This document shows, in pieces, positions 1 to 5,620 of a stretch of 8,230 bases of DNA. Both the position numbers and the translations under genes were made by a program. Each line of letters starts with the position of its first letter. Within the stretch, counting starts at the first letter, position 1. Location of the stretch: assembly GCA_002413395.1 (NCBI GenBank), contig DHWX01000076.1, forward strand, positions 1-8,230, written 5' to 3'. The notes below the pieces were generated by a model. The model did no database searches. It was not told the DNA's origin and worked only from the letters and a program-made list of their open reading frames with translations. This DNA is from Polaromonas sp. UBA5171. GTDB lineage: Bacteria > Pseudomonadota > Gammaproteobacteria > Burkholderiales > Burkholderiaceae_C.

Positions 1-491
1 CTGAGCCCGACAGGCTGCTAGCCTCTAGCCATAAGCTTGAAAACTTTGATTGCGGCAAACCTTCGCTCAACGAGTGGTTGCTGCGCCACGCGCGTCAAGC
101 ACAAGCCAGCGGGTCTGCCAAGACCTTTGTTGTGGCCGATGATGATCGAGTCGCTGGCTACTTCAGCCTGACTGTCGGTCAAGTCGATACCTTGGATGCG
201 CCTGAACGCGTTCGCAAAGGGATGGGCCAATACCCCTTGCCGGCTGTCGTTCTGGCGCGGCTGGCGGTCTGCACGCAAGATCATGGGCGAGGCATTGGGT
301 TTGGGCTCTTGCAGGATGCTATCAGGCGTACGTTACTGATTGCCGAACAGGCTGGCATTCGAGCCATGCTGACGCATCCTGTCGACGAAGATGCCGCTCG
401 TTTTTACATCCGATTTGGTTTCTTTGCCTCGCCGCTGAGAGAGCGGCAACTTTTGTTGTTACTCAAAGATGCACGGCGCTGGGTCAAATAG
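1..491 (+). CDS. GNAT-family N-acetyltransferase, TacT/AtaT toxin-like (5' end outside window)
   Basis: Probable acetyltransferase of the GNAT fold. The reading frame is open from the first complete codon at position 3, so the true start lies before the window; the TTG at 78 is only an internal codon. The visible part, about 162 residues, opens with a stretch including FDCGKPSLNEW (about 45-77), typical of the N-terminus of TacT/AtaT/KacT-type toxins. The acetyl-CoA-binding loop QDHGRGIG is at 276-299. Near the C-terminus is FYIRFGF, whose tyrosine (405-407) sits where these enzymes carry their catalytic tyrosine. Known family members acetylate the amino group of charged tRNAs, stop translation, and are neutralised by a small DUF1778 (ribbon-helix-helix) antitoxin usually encoded just upstream. 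That upstream region is not in the window, so the toxin-antitoxin role is inferred from family resemblance. A housekeeping GNAT enzyme is the alternative. The stop is TAG at 489-491. Confidence 0.85.
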   Translation, partial: EPDRLLASSHKLENFDCGKPSLNEWLLRHARQAQASGSAKTFVVADDDRVAGYFSLTVGQVDTLDAPERVRKGMGQYPLPAVVLARLAVCTQDHGRGIGFGLLQDAIRRTLLIAEQAGIRAMLTHPVDEDAARFYIRFGFFASPLRERQLLLLLKDARRWVK

Positions 492-629
492 TTTTCGAGA
501 AAATTATCGGGCCAATGTGGCTGCGAGGACCATCGGCGCGCTAAGTCCCGGCTTCATTGAAGACATCTATGGTCTGAGCTACGGGATTCGGAATTCAGGG
601 GCAAGGTCACTTCTGGCTTTGTATTGAAT

Positions 630-657
630 TTGACTTTTGGTGTAGGCGGACTATTAT
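630..657 (+). promoter_or_regulatory. Putative sigma-70 promoter for the 77-residue membrane protein gene
   Basis: A -35 box TTGACT (630-635) and a -10 box TATTAT (652-657) are separated by 16 bp, each close to the sigma-70 consensus. Transcription would begin near 664, giving a leader of about 34 nt that contains the AAGGAG site of the gene starting at 698. The region is visibly more AT-rich than the flanking genes. This is inferred from sequence only. Confidence 0.55.
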
Positions 658-685
658 TAATTCAGGGAGATGTGCTAACTTCAAA

Positions 686-691
686 AAGGAG
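686..691 (+). promoter_or_regulatory. Ribosome binding site fixing the start at 698
   Basis: AAGGAG lies 6 nt before the ATG at 698. The next in-frame ATG (728) has no such site, so 698 is the better start and the short open frame is probably a real gene. Confidence 0.6.
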
Positions 692-697
692 ACAGTC

Positions 698-931
698 ATG
701 CATGCAATTCATTTGCGCGATCTACATATGCCGAAGGGGCCAAATTTGTGGCTAACAGCAACGAGCGCGGTATTCATTTTTTCTGTTTCATTGGCGTTAT
801 TTCTGATCTTCTCGTTTTTTGGCGGGAGCGAATTCGGAGATAGTATGGGTGGCAACGCAGGCTTTTGGTTTTTGATCGGTGGCTTGGTTGTATCCTCAAT
901 TTTGGCCATCATTGAGAGGCAAAAAAGTTAA
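698..931 (+). CDS. Small hypothetical inner-membrane protein with two predicted helices
   Basis: A 77-residue protein that I do not recognise. Residues about 17-41 and 54-72 are long hydrophobic runs that read as two transmembrane helices, joined by a short glycine-rich loop (about 42-53) containing acidic residues. The N-terminus (1-16) carries histidines, an arginine and a lysine, and the C-terminus ends in a charged ERQKS tail. The positive-inside rule would place both ends in the cytoplasm. No enzymatic motif is visible. The gene is supported by a good Shine-Dalgarno sequence and a promoter-like pair upstream. It stands alone between the acetyltransferase and the convergent amr operon, and its base composition is more AT-rich than its neighbours, which may mean horizontal origin. 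The antisense open frame over the same bases is judged a shadow. Function unknown. Confidence 0.65.
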   Translation: MHAIHLRDLHMPKGPNLWLTATSAVFIFSVSLALFLIFSFFGGSEFGDSMGGNAGFWFLIGGLVVSSILAIIERQKS

Positions 932-966
932 ATCAAAGGGGGCCGTTGCCCTCGACTGAACCGACA

Positions 967-1022
967 GGTTGAAACGCATTGCCAAAGCGAAATTTGCTTT
1001 TTCGTTGCATCGCGTTTCAACC
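967..1022. repeat. 56-bp imperfect palindrome between convergent genes
   Basis: Eleven bases at 967-977 (GGTTGAAACGC) are exactly complementary to 1012-1022 (GCGTTTCAACC). A second short stem, AAAGC (984-988) with GCTTT (996-1000), lies inside, with mismatched bases between the two. No T-run follows on either strand, so it is not a classical intrinsic terminator. It lies between the 3' end of the 77-residue gene and the 3' end of amrS, where a bidirectional transcript end, a repeat-family member (REP/MITE-like) or a protein-binding palindrome would each be plausible. The remaining gene-free bases from 932 to 1172 also hold a weaker 6-bp inverted repeat (1083-1088 with 1113-1118) and nothing else I can name. 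Confidence 0.55.
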
Positions 1023-1172
1023 CCAAGTTCATAAACGCAGCCATGAGGCAGCTCAAGTGAAACAGCTGCAGCGGGTCCGGTCTTGAGGAAAATCGAACCG
1101 ACCGAAAGGGGACCTCAAACGTCTGGCGCGTTACTTTGCTGAAACCGTTAGTCCCTTGGACACCGTTTTACG

Positions 1173-2258
1173 TTACGTATAGTTCCCGATGGCAATCGGG
1201 ATGCGCTTTCTGCCAAAGTCTCCTGACTGCGCATCAAAGCGTCCCGAGATGGCAGCACCACAATCGGGGCAGTGCGCGTCAGGGGTCAACCGGTATTGCC
1301 TGATCTGATACCAGTCGCGCACGATCAGCGGGGCTTGGCAACCGGGGCAAAAAGTGGTATCACCCTCCTGATGGTGAACATTGCCGGTATAGACATACTG
1401 CAAACCTTCGGCCAAGGCGATATTTCTGGCGCGTATCAATGTGCTCACCGGCGTGGCTGGAATATCCGGCATCTTGTAGTCCGGGTGAAATGCCGAAAAG
1501 TGCAGCGGTACATCCATGCCCAGCTCTTTTCTGATCCATTGGCACATGGCGGTGATTTCCTGATTCGAGTCATTCTGACCGGGAATCAGCAAAGTGGTAA
1601 TTTCAAACCAGACATTCGTTTCATGCTTGAGATAGCGCAGGGTATCGAGCACCGGCTGCAATTGTGAGCCGGTCAGCTTGAAGTAAAACGCTTCGGTGAA
1701 GGCCTTCAGGTCAACATTGGCAGCATCCATTTTTGCGTAAAAATCACGCCGGGCTTGATGATGCATATAGCCTGCGGTTACTGCCACGGCCTGGATGCCG
1801 CGGGCATGGCAGGCATCTGCCACATCCATGGCATATTCGGCGAAGATGACCGGATCGTTGTAGGTAAAGGCCACGCTTTTGCAGTCATATTCTTCCGCGG
1901 CGGCGGCGATGGCCGCTGGCGAGGCCTGATCCATCAATTGATCCATGTCCCTGGACTTGCTGATGTCCCAGTTCTGGCAGAACTTGCACGCCAGATTGCA
2001 GCCTGCCGTGCCAAAAGACAGCACGCTGCTGCCCGGATAAAAGTGGTTAAGAGGCTTCTTCTCGATGGGGTCAATGCAAAAGCCGGATGAACGTCCATAG
2101 GTTGTCAGGATCATCTGGTCGCCCTCGCGCTTACGCACAAAGCAGACGCCGCGCTGACCATCATGCAGCTTGCAGTCACGTGGACACAGGTCGCACTGCA
2201 TGCGCCCGTCATCCAGCAGGTGCCAGTAGCGGGCTTTGTAGGCAGATTTTTCAATCAT
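1173..2258 (-). CDS. amrS: AmmeMemoRadiSam system radical SAM enzyme (AmrS)
   Basis: A 361-residue radical S-adenosylmethionine protein, related to pyruvate formate-lyase activating enzymes. The SAM-binding [4Fe-4S] motif is C87-x3-C91-x2-C94 in AGCNLACKFCQNW. Two further cysteine sets flank the core: C22, C25, C29 and C39 at the N-terminus, and two CxxC pairs (C304/C307 and C330/C333) at the C-terminus, arranged like a zinc ribbon or rubredoxin-type site. This layout fits the radical SAM member of the AmmeMemoRadiSam set. The reaction and substrate are not known to me. The start is the ATG at 2258, overlapping the amrA stop as ATGA, with GGAGG 7 nt upstream; an in-frame TTG at 2273 is less likely because the Shine-Dalgarno sequence lies after it. 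It is last in the amrB-amrA-amrS operon and is probably translationally coupled to amrA. Family assignment is firm; function is not. Confidence 0.92.
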   Translation of the reverse strand: MIEKSAYKARYWHLLDDGRMQCDLCPRDCKLHDGQRGVCFVRKREGDQMILTTYGRSSGFCIDPIEKKPLNHFYPGSSVLSFGTAGCNLACKFCQNWDISKSRDMDQLMDQASPAAIAAAAEEYDCKSVAFTYNDPVIFAEYAMDVADACHARGIQAVAVTAGYMHHQARRDFYAKMDAANVDLKAFTEAFYFKLTGSQLQPVLDTLRYLKHETNVWFEITTLLIPGQNDSNQEITAMCQWIRKELGMDVPLHFSAFHPDYKMPDIPATPVSTLIRARNIALAEGLQYVYTGNVHHQEGDTTFCPGCQAPLIVRDWYQIRQYRLTPDAHCPDCGAAISGRFDAQSGDFGRKRIPIAIGNYT

Positions 2259-2833
2259 TTTGAAACCTCCCAATCAGTCACTTCTTTCCATTTGCTTACC
2301 GTGTAGCAGGAGAGTTTGACTTCCTTGGCCCAAAAGTCTGGTGGCAGACCGGCCTTTTGTTTCAAGTGCGCCATGAATGCGGCCACATCAGGCAATTGCT
2401 CCCACACTTGCGGCAAAAAAGTGCTGCGGTAGCGGCCAAACTCGAACACTACGCCGTCAATACCTGGCCGCATTTGCGCCAATGCATCGTGTGCGCCCGA
2501 AAACTGCAGGGGTTGCATTGCTGACAGCAGCGAAATTTCGATTTTGGTATGGTCCAGTTCAGCGTCTGTCAGCGGTGAAAACCGCGGGTCGTGGAACGCC
2601 GCTGCCTGGGCGTTGGCTTTCACGTCCAGCAGCAGGGAGCGATGCGCCTCCAGTGTGCCGATGCAGCCGCGCAGTTGTTCATGCTGGGTCAACGTGACAA
2701 AGCATGCGCCTTGTTCCAGCAGCCATGGCGAATCCTCGGCCGCGCCAGCGCCCGATCTGCCCACTGCGTTCGAAATGGTCGCACGCGCGATGGGAAGTAA
2801 TACCTTGCCGGGGTTTTCAGGTATGCCTGACAT
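2255..2833 (-). CDS. amrA: AMMECR1-domain protein (AmmeMemoRadiSam system protein A)
   Basis: A 192-residue protein made almost wholly of one AMMECR1 domain. The family hallmark LRGCIGT is at residues 54-60, followed by HDPRFSPLT (81-89) and FLPQVWEQ (139-146), all conserved blocks of the family. AMMECR1 domains occur in bacteria, archaea and eukaryotes (human AMMECR1 is linked to a developmental syndrome), but no catalytic activity is established; the buried Cys in LRGCIGT is a candidate functional residue. The start is set at the ATG at 2833, which has GGAGGAA 7 nt upstream and is followed by a plausible N-terminus; the frame extends to 2968, but that part lies inside amrB and does not resemble the family. 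The gene overlaps amrB by 17 bp and amrS by 4 bp, suggesting coupled translation and a shared pathway. Confidence 0.92.
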   Translation of the reverse strand: MSGIPENPGKVLLPIARATISNAVGRSGAGAAEDSPWLLEQGACFVTLTQHEQLRGCIGTLEAHRSLLLDVKANAQAAAFHDPRFSPLTDAELDHTKIEISLLSAMQPLQFSGAHDALAQMRPGIDGVVFEFGRYRSTFLPQVWEQLPDVAAFMAHLKQKAGLPPDFWAKEVKLSCYTVSKWKEVTDWEVSK

Positions 2834-3644
2834 GACTTGCTTCCTCCATAAAAACGAACGAGGCATAGCCCACCACGCGGCTCCTGTCACCTGCGGTATC
2901 ACCTGAATTGCACAAGTCCAGCAGCATGGGGTGCAGGCGATGCTTTCTGGCAGCAAGGACCAGGCCATTGACCGGTGTGCCGCCGCAGGCTTGGCTGTGC
3001 GTGAGCGAAACTTTCATGCCAAGAATGTTTTGCGCGGTTTGCTGATCCACTGCCTTCGCATCGGCATAAGGCAGGTAGTGAGAAAGATCAGAGCTCACCA
3101 CAATGACCGTTTCCGGCCCGCCCCAGAGCACATCGAGCACCTGCGCCACCTCCGCCGGGGTGGCATCGCCGACAGCCAATGGCACCAACTTGAAATTGTC
3201 CAGCACCGATTGCAGGAAGGGCAACTGCACTTCCAGAGAATGTTCCTGGGCATGGACCGCGGGACTCACCACCACCTGCTTCATTCCGGCCAGCAAGGCA
3301 ATGGCTGCTTTGTCCAGCTCTATTTCACCCAGCGGTGTGACAAAAGCATCGACGCCGGGCAGCGCCAAGCCGCGTACCGGCACACGATGCACCGGCCCTA
3401 GTAAAACGACGCGCTTGATGGTCTGGCGTGCGGCGGCAAGGCGGGCATAAGCCATCGCCGCAGTCTGACCGGAGTAAATGTAGCCCGCATGCGGGACCAC
3501 GATTGCTTTGGGCGGTGCCTGATCAATAGATTGGTCACTATCCTGAACCGCCGCGTCCAGCAGCATTTCAATATTCTCGGCCAATTCCTGCCTGCTGCCT
3601 GGATAAAAGGCTCCCGCCACCGCGGGACGACGAATCGTATGCAT
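2817..3644 (-). CDS. amrB: MEMO1-family protein (AmmeMemoRadiSam system protein B)
   Basis: A 275-residue MEMO1-family protein, with a fold related to class III nonheme-iron extradiol dioxygenases. Conserved blocks are RPAVAGAFYPG (6-16), VVPHAGYIYSG (49-59), LLGPVHRVP (81-89), SSDLSHYLPY (184-193) and ACGGTPV (219-225). His52, His86 and Cys220 match the three metal-binding positions (His49, His81, Cys244) described for human MEMO1, so the metal site appears intact. The start is the ATG at 3644, with GGAGGAG 4 nt upstream and the family's usual N-terminus directly after it; the frame reaches 3767, but the extra 41 residues fall in noncoding and IS-like DNA. It is first in the amr operon. Proposed roles for MEMO1 include copper or iron binding and redox signalling; the bacterial role is unknown. 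I saw no convincing promoter upstream. Confidence 0.92.
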   Translation of the reverse strand: MHTIRRPAVAGAFYPGSRQELAENIEMLLDAAVQDSDQSIDQAPPKAIVVPHAGYIYSGQTAAMAYARLAAARQTIKRVVLLGPVHRVPVRGLALPGVDAFVTPLGEIELDKAAIALLAGMKQVVVSPAVHAQEHSLEVQLPFLQSVLDNFKLVPLAVGDATPAEVAQVLDVLWGGPETVIVVSSDLSHYLPYADAKAVDQQTAQNILGMKVSLTHSQACGGTPVNGLVLAARKHRLHPMLLDLCNSGDTAGDRSRVVGYASFVFMEEASHVRHT

Positions 3645-3668
3645 ATTACTCCTCCAACGGGTTACAAA

Positions 3669-4008
3669 GGAAGCCCTGAATAAGTTGCTGACGCGGTGCG
3701 TTGCATCCAACCCGCCCAGTTCCCGGAGCCTCAAGAACTGATTACGAGAAAAAAAATGGGGCTGCAACGTGATTTTTCAAGGATCGAGGGAAGTTCTGCA
3801 GTTCACCTTGTCCGACCACGGCATGGAAGAGGCGTTTTTCGACACGCCGCTGTACCGCGAGTTTGCCCAGCTTGATCAGTTTTCCCGCCTGCCTGATGAG
3901 CCCACCATCCTGCGCTTTTGCCATCGGCTGGAGAAGCACAAATTGGCAGAACAAATCCTGGCTACCGTTAACGCACTTCTGACCCAACGCGGCTTGCTGC
4001 TCAAGGCG
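3669..4008 (+). mobile_element. Remnant of an IS5-family insertion sequence
   Basis: The segment contains a truncated IS5-type transposase region (conserved part 3802-4008). To its left, GAAGCCCTGAATAAGTT (about 3670-3686) resembles the terminal repeats of some IS5-group elements, from memory and unverified. No matching right-hand repeat appears before the gamma carbonic anhydrase gene, so the right end, with the catalytic part of the transposase, is gone. The element cannot move by itself. It separates the divergent amr operon from the plus-strand genes, so it may have supplied or replaced regulatory DNA for either side. The left boundary is uncertain; the right boundary is placed where transposase similarity stops. 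Confidence 0.6.
3756..4008 (+). pseudogene. IS5-family transposase, N-terminal fragment (DUF772-like domain)
   Basis: The conserved part, at 3802-4008, reads FTLSDHGMEEAFFDTP, then YREFAQLDQFSRLPDEPTI, then LRFCHRLEKHKLAEQI, ending near GLLLK. This is the N-terminal domain seen in IS5-group transposases (InsH-like). The usual continuation, with the D-D-E catalytic residues, is missing; after about 4008 the frame runs 24 codons of unrelated sequence to a stop ending at 4080. The 5' side is damaged too: an ATG at 3756 with a plausible beginning is in a different frame from the conserved part, and the residues normally preceding FTLSD are shortened, implying an internal deletion. A GTG at 3769 opens the surviving frame but is unlikely to be a real start. 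No function is expected. The antisense frames here are shadows. Confidence 0.8.
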
Positions 4009-4039
4009 GCCATCTCGGCAAGCAAACTAGGGGGCTCTT

Positions 4040-4045
4040 TACAAT
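4040..4045 (+). promoter_or_regulatory. Candidate -10 box for the gamma carbonic anhydrase gene
   Basis: TACAAT at 4040-4045 lies 48 nt before the start codon at 4094, just past the edge of the transposase remnant. No good -35 box sits 16-18 bp upstream, so this is weak evidence. If it is used, its upstream half would lie at the IS junction. Confidence 0.3.
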
Positions 4046-4083
4046 CGGGGTCTATTTCTCCCATGACCAAAGACAATTGAATC

Positions 4084-4088
4084 AAGGA
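4084..4088 (+). promoter_or_regulatory. Ribosome binding site of the gamma carbonic anhydrase gene
   Basis: AAGGA ends 5 nt before the ATG at 4094 and supports that start. Confidence 0.5.
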
Positions 4089-4093
4089 CTTCC

Positions 4094-4618
4094 ATGGCTA
4101 TTTATCAACTGGACGATTTATCCCCTGCAATCCATGAGTCAGCCTGGGTGGCTGACAGCGCTCAGGTGATGGGCCATGTGACGCTTGCTGAAAATAGCAG
4201 CGTCTGGTTTGGCGTGGTGTTGCGGGGCGATACGGAGCCCATTTGCGTGGGCCGGGGTTCCAATATCCAGGACAACAGTGTGTTGCACGCCGACCATGGG
4301 ATGCCGCTGAACATTGGCGAGCATGTCACCGTCGGCCACCATGTCATGCTGCACGGCTGCACCATCGGCGACGGTTCGCTCATCGGGATTGGTGCGGTGG
4401 TGCTCAATGGCGCGAAGATTGGCAAAGACTGCCTGGTCGGTGCGGGCTCTCTGGTGACCGAAGGCAAGGAGTTCCCTGATGGCTCCATGATTCTGGGAAG
4501 TCCGGCCAAAGCAGTCAGGCAACTCTCTGCCGAACAGATTACAGGTTTAAAAATGAGCGCCCGGCGCTATATAGACAATGCCCGGCGCTACAAGGCCGGG
4601 TTCAAAAAGCTGGCCTGA
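4094..4618 (+). CDS. Gamma carbonic anhydrase family protein (YrdA-like hexapeptide repeat protein)
   Basis: A 174-residue left-handed beta-helix protein of the gamma carbonic anhydrase/YrdA group. Hexapeptide repeats of the [LIV]-G-x4 type run from about residue 15 to 125 (for example IGEHVTVGHHVML and IGIGAVVLNGAKIGKDCLVG), followed by GSPAKAVR and a C-terminal helix. The metal-binding histidines expected in the family are visible: H65 in LHADHG, and H82 with H87 in GHHVMLHG. Family members form trimers with metal sites at subunit interfaces; some hydrate CO2, while many YrdA-like proteins have no measured activity, so carbonic anhydrase function is possible but not shown. The protein has no signal peptide and should be cytoplasmic. 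It is followed 49 nt later by hslO on the same strand, perhaps in one transcript. The end of the gene contains an 11-bp direct repeat giving ARRY-IDN-ARRY. Confidence 0.92.
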   Translation: MAIYQLDDLSPAIHESAWVADSAQVMGHVTLAENSSVWFGVVLRGDTEPICVGRGSNIQDNSVLHADHGMPLNIGEHVTVGHHVMLHGCTIGDGSLIGIGAVVLNGAKIGKDCLVGAGSLVTEGKEFPDGSMILGSPAKAVRQLSAEQITGLKMSARRYIDNARRYKAGFKKLA

Positions 4619-4667
4619 ATGGCTGGTTTCCGCTTTTCCACCTGCTGCTCGATTTTTACTTTTTATC

Positions 4668-5615
4668 ATGTCCGAACTGCATAAATTTCTCTTTGACGGG
4701 CTGCCGGTGCGCGGCATGTTGGTGCGCCTGACAGATGCCTGGCAGGAAATTCTCAAGCGCCGCAAAGCCGCCGGTGGCTATCCGGCCCCGGTAATGCAAC
4801 TGCTTGGTGAAATGACCGCAGCAGCCGCGCTGATGCAGGGCAATATCAAGTTCAATGGTGCGTTAATCCTGCAAATTTTTGGTGATGGCCCGGTCAAACT
4901 TGCCGTGGCGGAAGTGCAGCCCGATCTGAGCCTGCGCGCGACCGCGACCGTCACTGGCCCCATTGATCCGGGCAGTTCCCTGAGCCAACTGGTCAATGTC
5001 AACAACCTGGGGCGTTGTGCCATCACGCTGGACCAAAAGGACAAGTTGCCGGGGCAGCAGCCTTACCAGGGTGTGGTTTCGCTGGTTGGCGACAGCCGGG
5101 AAAAAATTGAAAATCTGGGCCAGGTGCTGGAGCACTACATGCTGCAAAGTGAGCAGCTTGATACCCGGCTGGTTCTGGCCGCCGATGGGAAGGTTGCCGC
5201 AGGCTTGCTGATCCAGCGTCTGCCGCTGGAGGGACGCGGCAATCTGGAAAGCCGGATGGATAGCGATGCCAATGAAGACTATCAGCGCATCGCCATGCTG
5301 GCTGCAACACTCAAATCCGAAGAGCTGTTAACGCTGGATGCCGACACGATTTTGCGCCGCTTGTTCTGGGAGGAGCCGCACACGCGGTTTGCACCCTTGA
5401 CGCCCAGCTTTGCCTGCAGTTGCTCGCGGGAGCGCGTGCGCAACATGCTGAGCGGCTTGGGTGCGGCAGAAATTGAAAGCATCATTGCCGAACGCGGCAT
5501 GGTTGATGTTGCCTGCGAGTTTTGTGGCGCACAGTATGGCTTTGATCCGGTCGATGCAGCGCAGCTCTTTACCAGCCAGAGCCGACAGCCGCCGCCTACT
5601 GCAACCCTGCAATAA
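4668..5615 (+). CDS. hslO: Hsp33 redox-regulated molecular chaperone
   Basis: A 315-residue Hsp33, slightly longer than the roughly 290 residues usual for the family. Hsp33 is a cytoplasmic holdase: under oxidative plus heat or bleach stress its zinc-binding cysteines form disulfides, the protein partly unfolds and then binds unfolding clients. The four zinc cysteines are present at the C-terminus in the CxC...CxxC arrangement: C250 and C252 (ACSCS), C283 and C286 (CEFC). The N-terminal part (about 1-235) forms the substrate-binding domain. The ATG at 4668 is chosen because the sequence MSELHKFLFDG matches a normal N-terminus; the frame is open back to 4578, inside the preceding gene. The 49-nt leader is T-rich and has no recognisable Shine-Dalgarno sequence, which is unlike the amr genes. 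The last 15 residues (SRQPPPTATLQ region) look like a disordered tail. The stop is 5 nt from that of the convergent ftsB. Confidence 0.95.
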   Translation: MSELHKFLFDGLPVRGMLVRLTDAWQEILKRRKAAGGYPAPVMQLLGEMTAAAALMQGNIKFNGALILQIFGDGPVKLAVAEVQPDLSLRATATVTGPIDPGSSLSQLVNVNNLGRCAITLDQKDKLPGQQPYQGVVSLVGDSREKIENLGQVLEHYMLQSEQLDTRLVLAADGKVAAGLLIQRLPLEGRGNLESRMDSDANEDYQRIAMLAATLKSEELLTLDADTILRRLFWEEPHTRFAPLTPSFACSCSRERVRNMLSGLGAAEIESIIAERGMVDVACEFCGAQYGFDPVDAAQLFTSQSRQPPPTATLQ

Positions 5616-5620
5616 GCCGC

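Noticed and set aside
469..627. 52-codon plus-strand frame overlapping the end of the acetyltransferase gene
   Set aside because: The translation looks fairly protein-like (for example SPGFIEDIYGLSYG) but has no ribosome binding site, no recognised homologue, and overlaps the end of another gene. It could be a gene remnant; evidence is too thin to annotate.
937..955. GGGC/GCCC hairpin just after the 77-residue gene as an intrinsic terminator
   Set aside because: The stem is only about 4 bp and there is no T-run on the plus strand. On the minus strand it is more than 200 nt beyond amrS, so the link is speculative.
1094..1181. Short plus-strand open stretch that reads like protein (RLARYFAETVSPLDTVLRYV)
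   Set aside because: It has no start codon with a ribosome binding site, is preceded by stops in frame, and I recognise no family. Possibly a gene fragment, not supportable.
1185..1200. 6-bp inverted repeat CCCGAT/ATCGGG as an amrS terminator
   Set aside because: It lies inside the last codons of amrS and is not followed by a T-run on the minus strand.
2377..2906. Several plus-strand frames opposite amrA
   Set aside because: They are antisense shadows of a gene with clear family motifs; none has a recognisable product or ribosome binding site.
2834..2968. Upstream extension of amrA to position 2968
   Set aside because: The added residues lie within amrB and do not resemble AMMECR1 proteins; the ATG at 2833 has a strong, well-spaced ribosome binding site.
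3645..3767. Upstream extension of amrB to position 3767
   Set aside because: The extra 41 residues fall in the intergenic/IS region, and the family N-terminus begins at the ATG at 3644 next to a GGAGGAG site.
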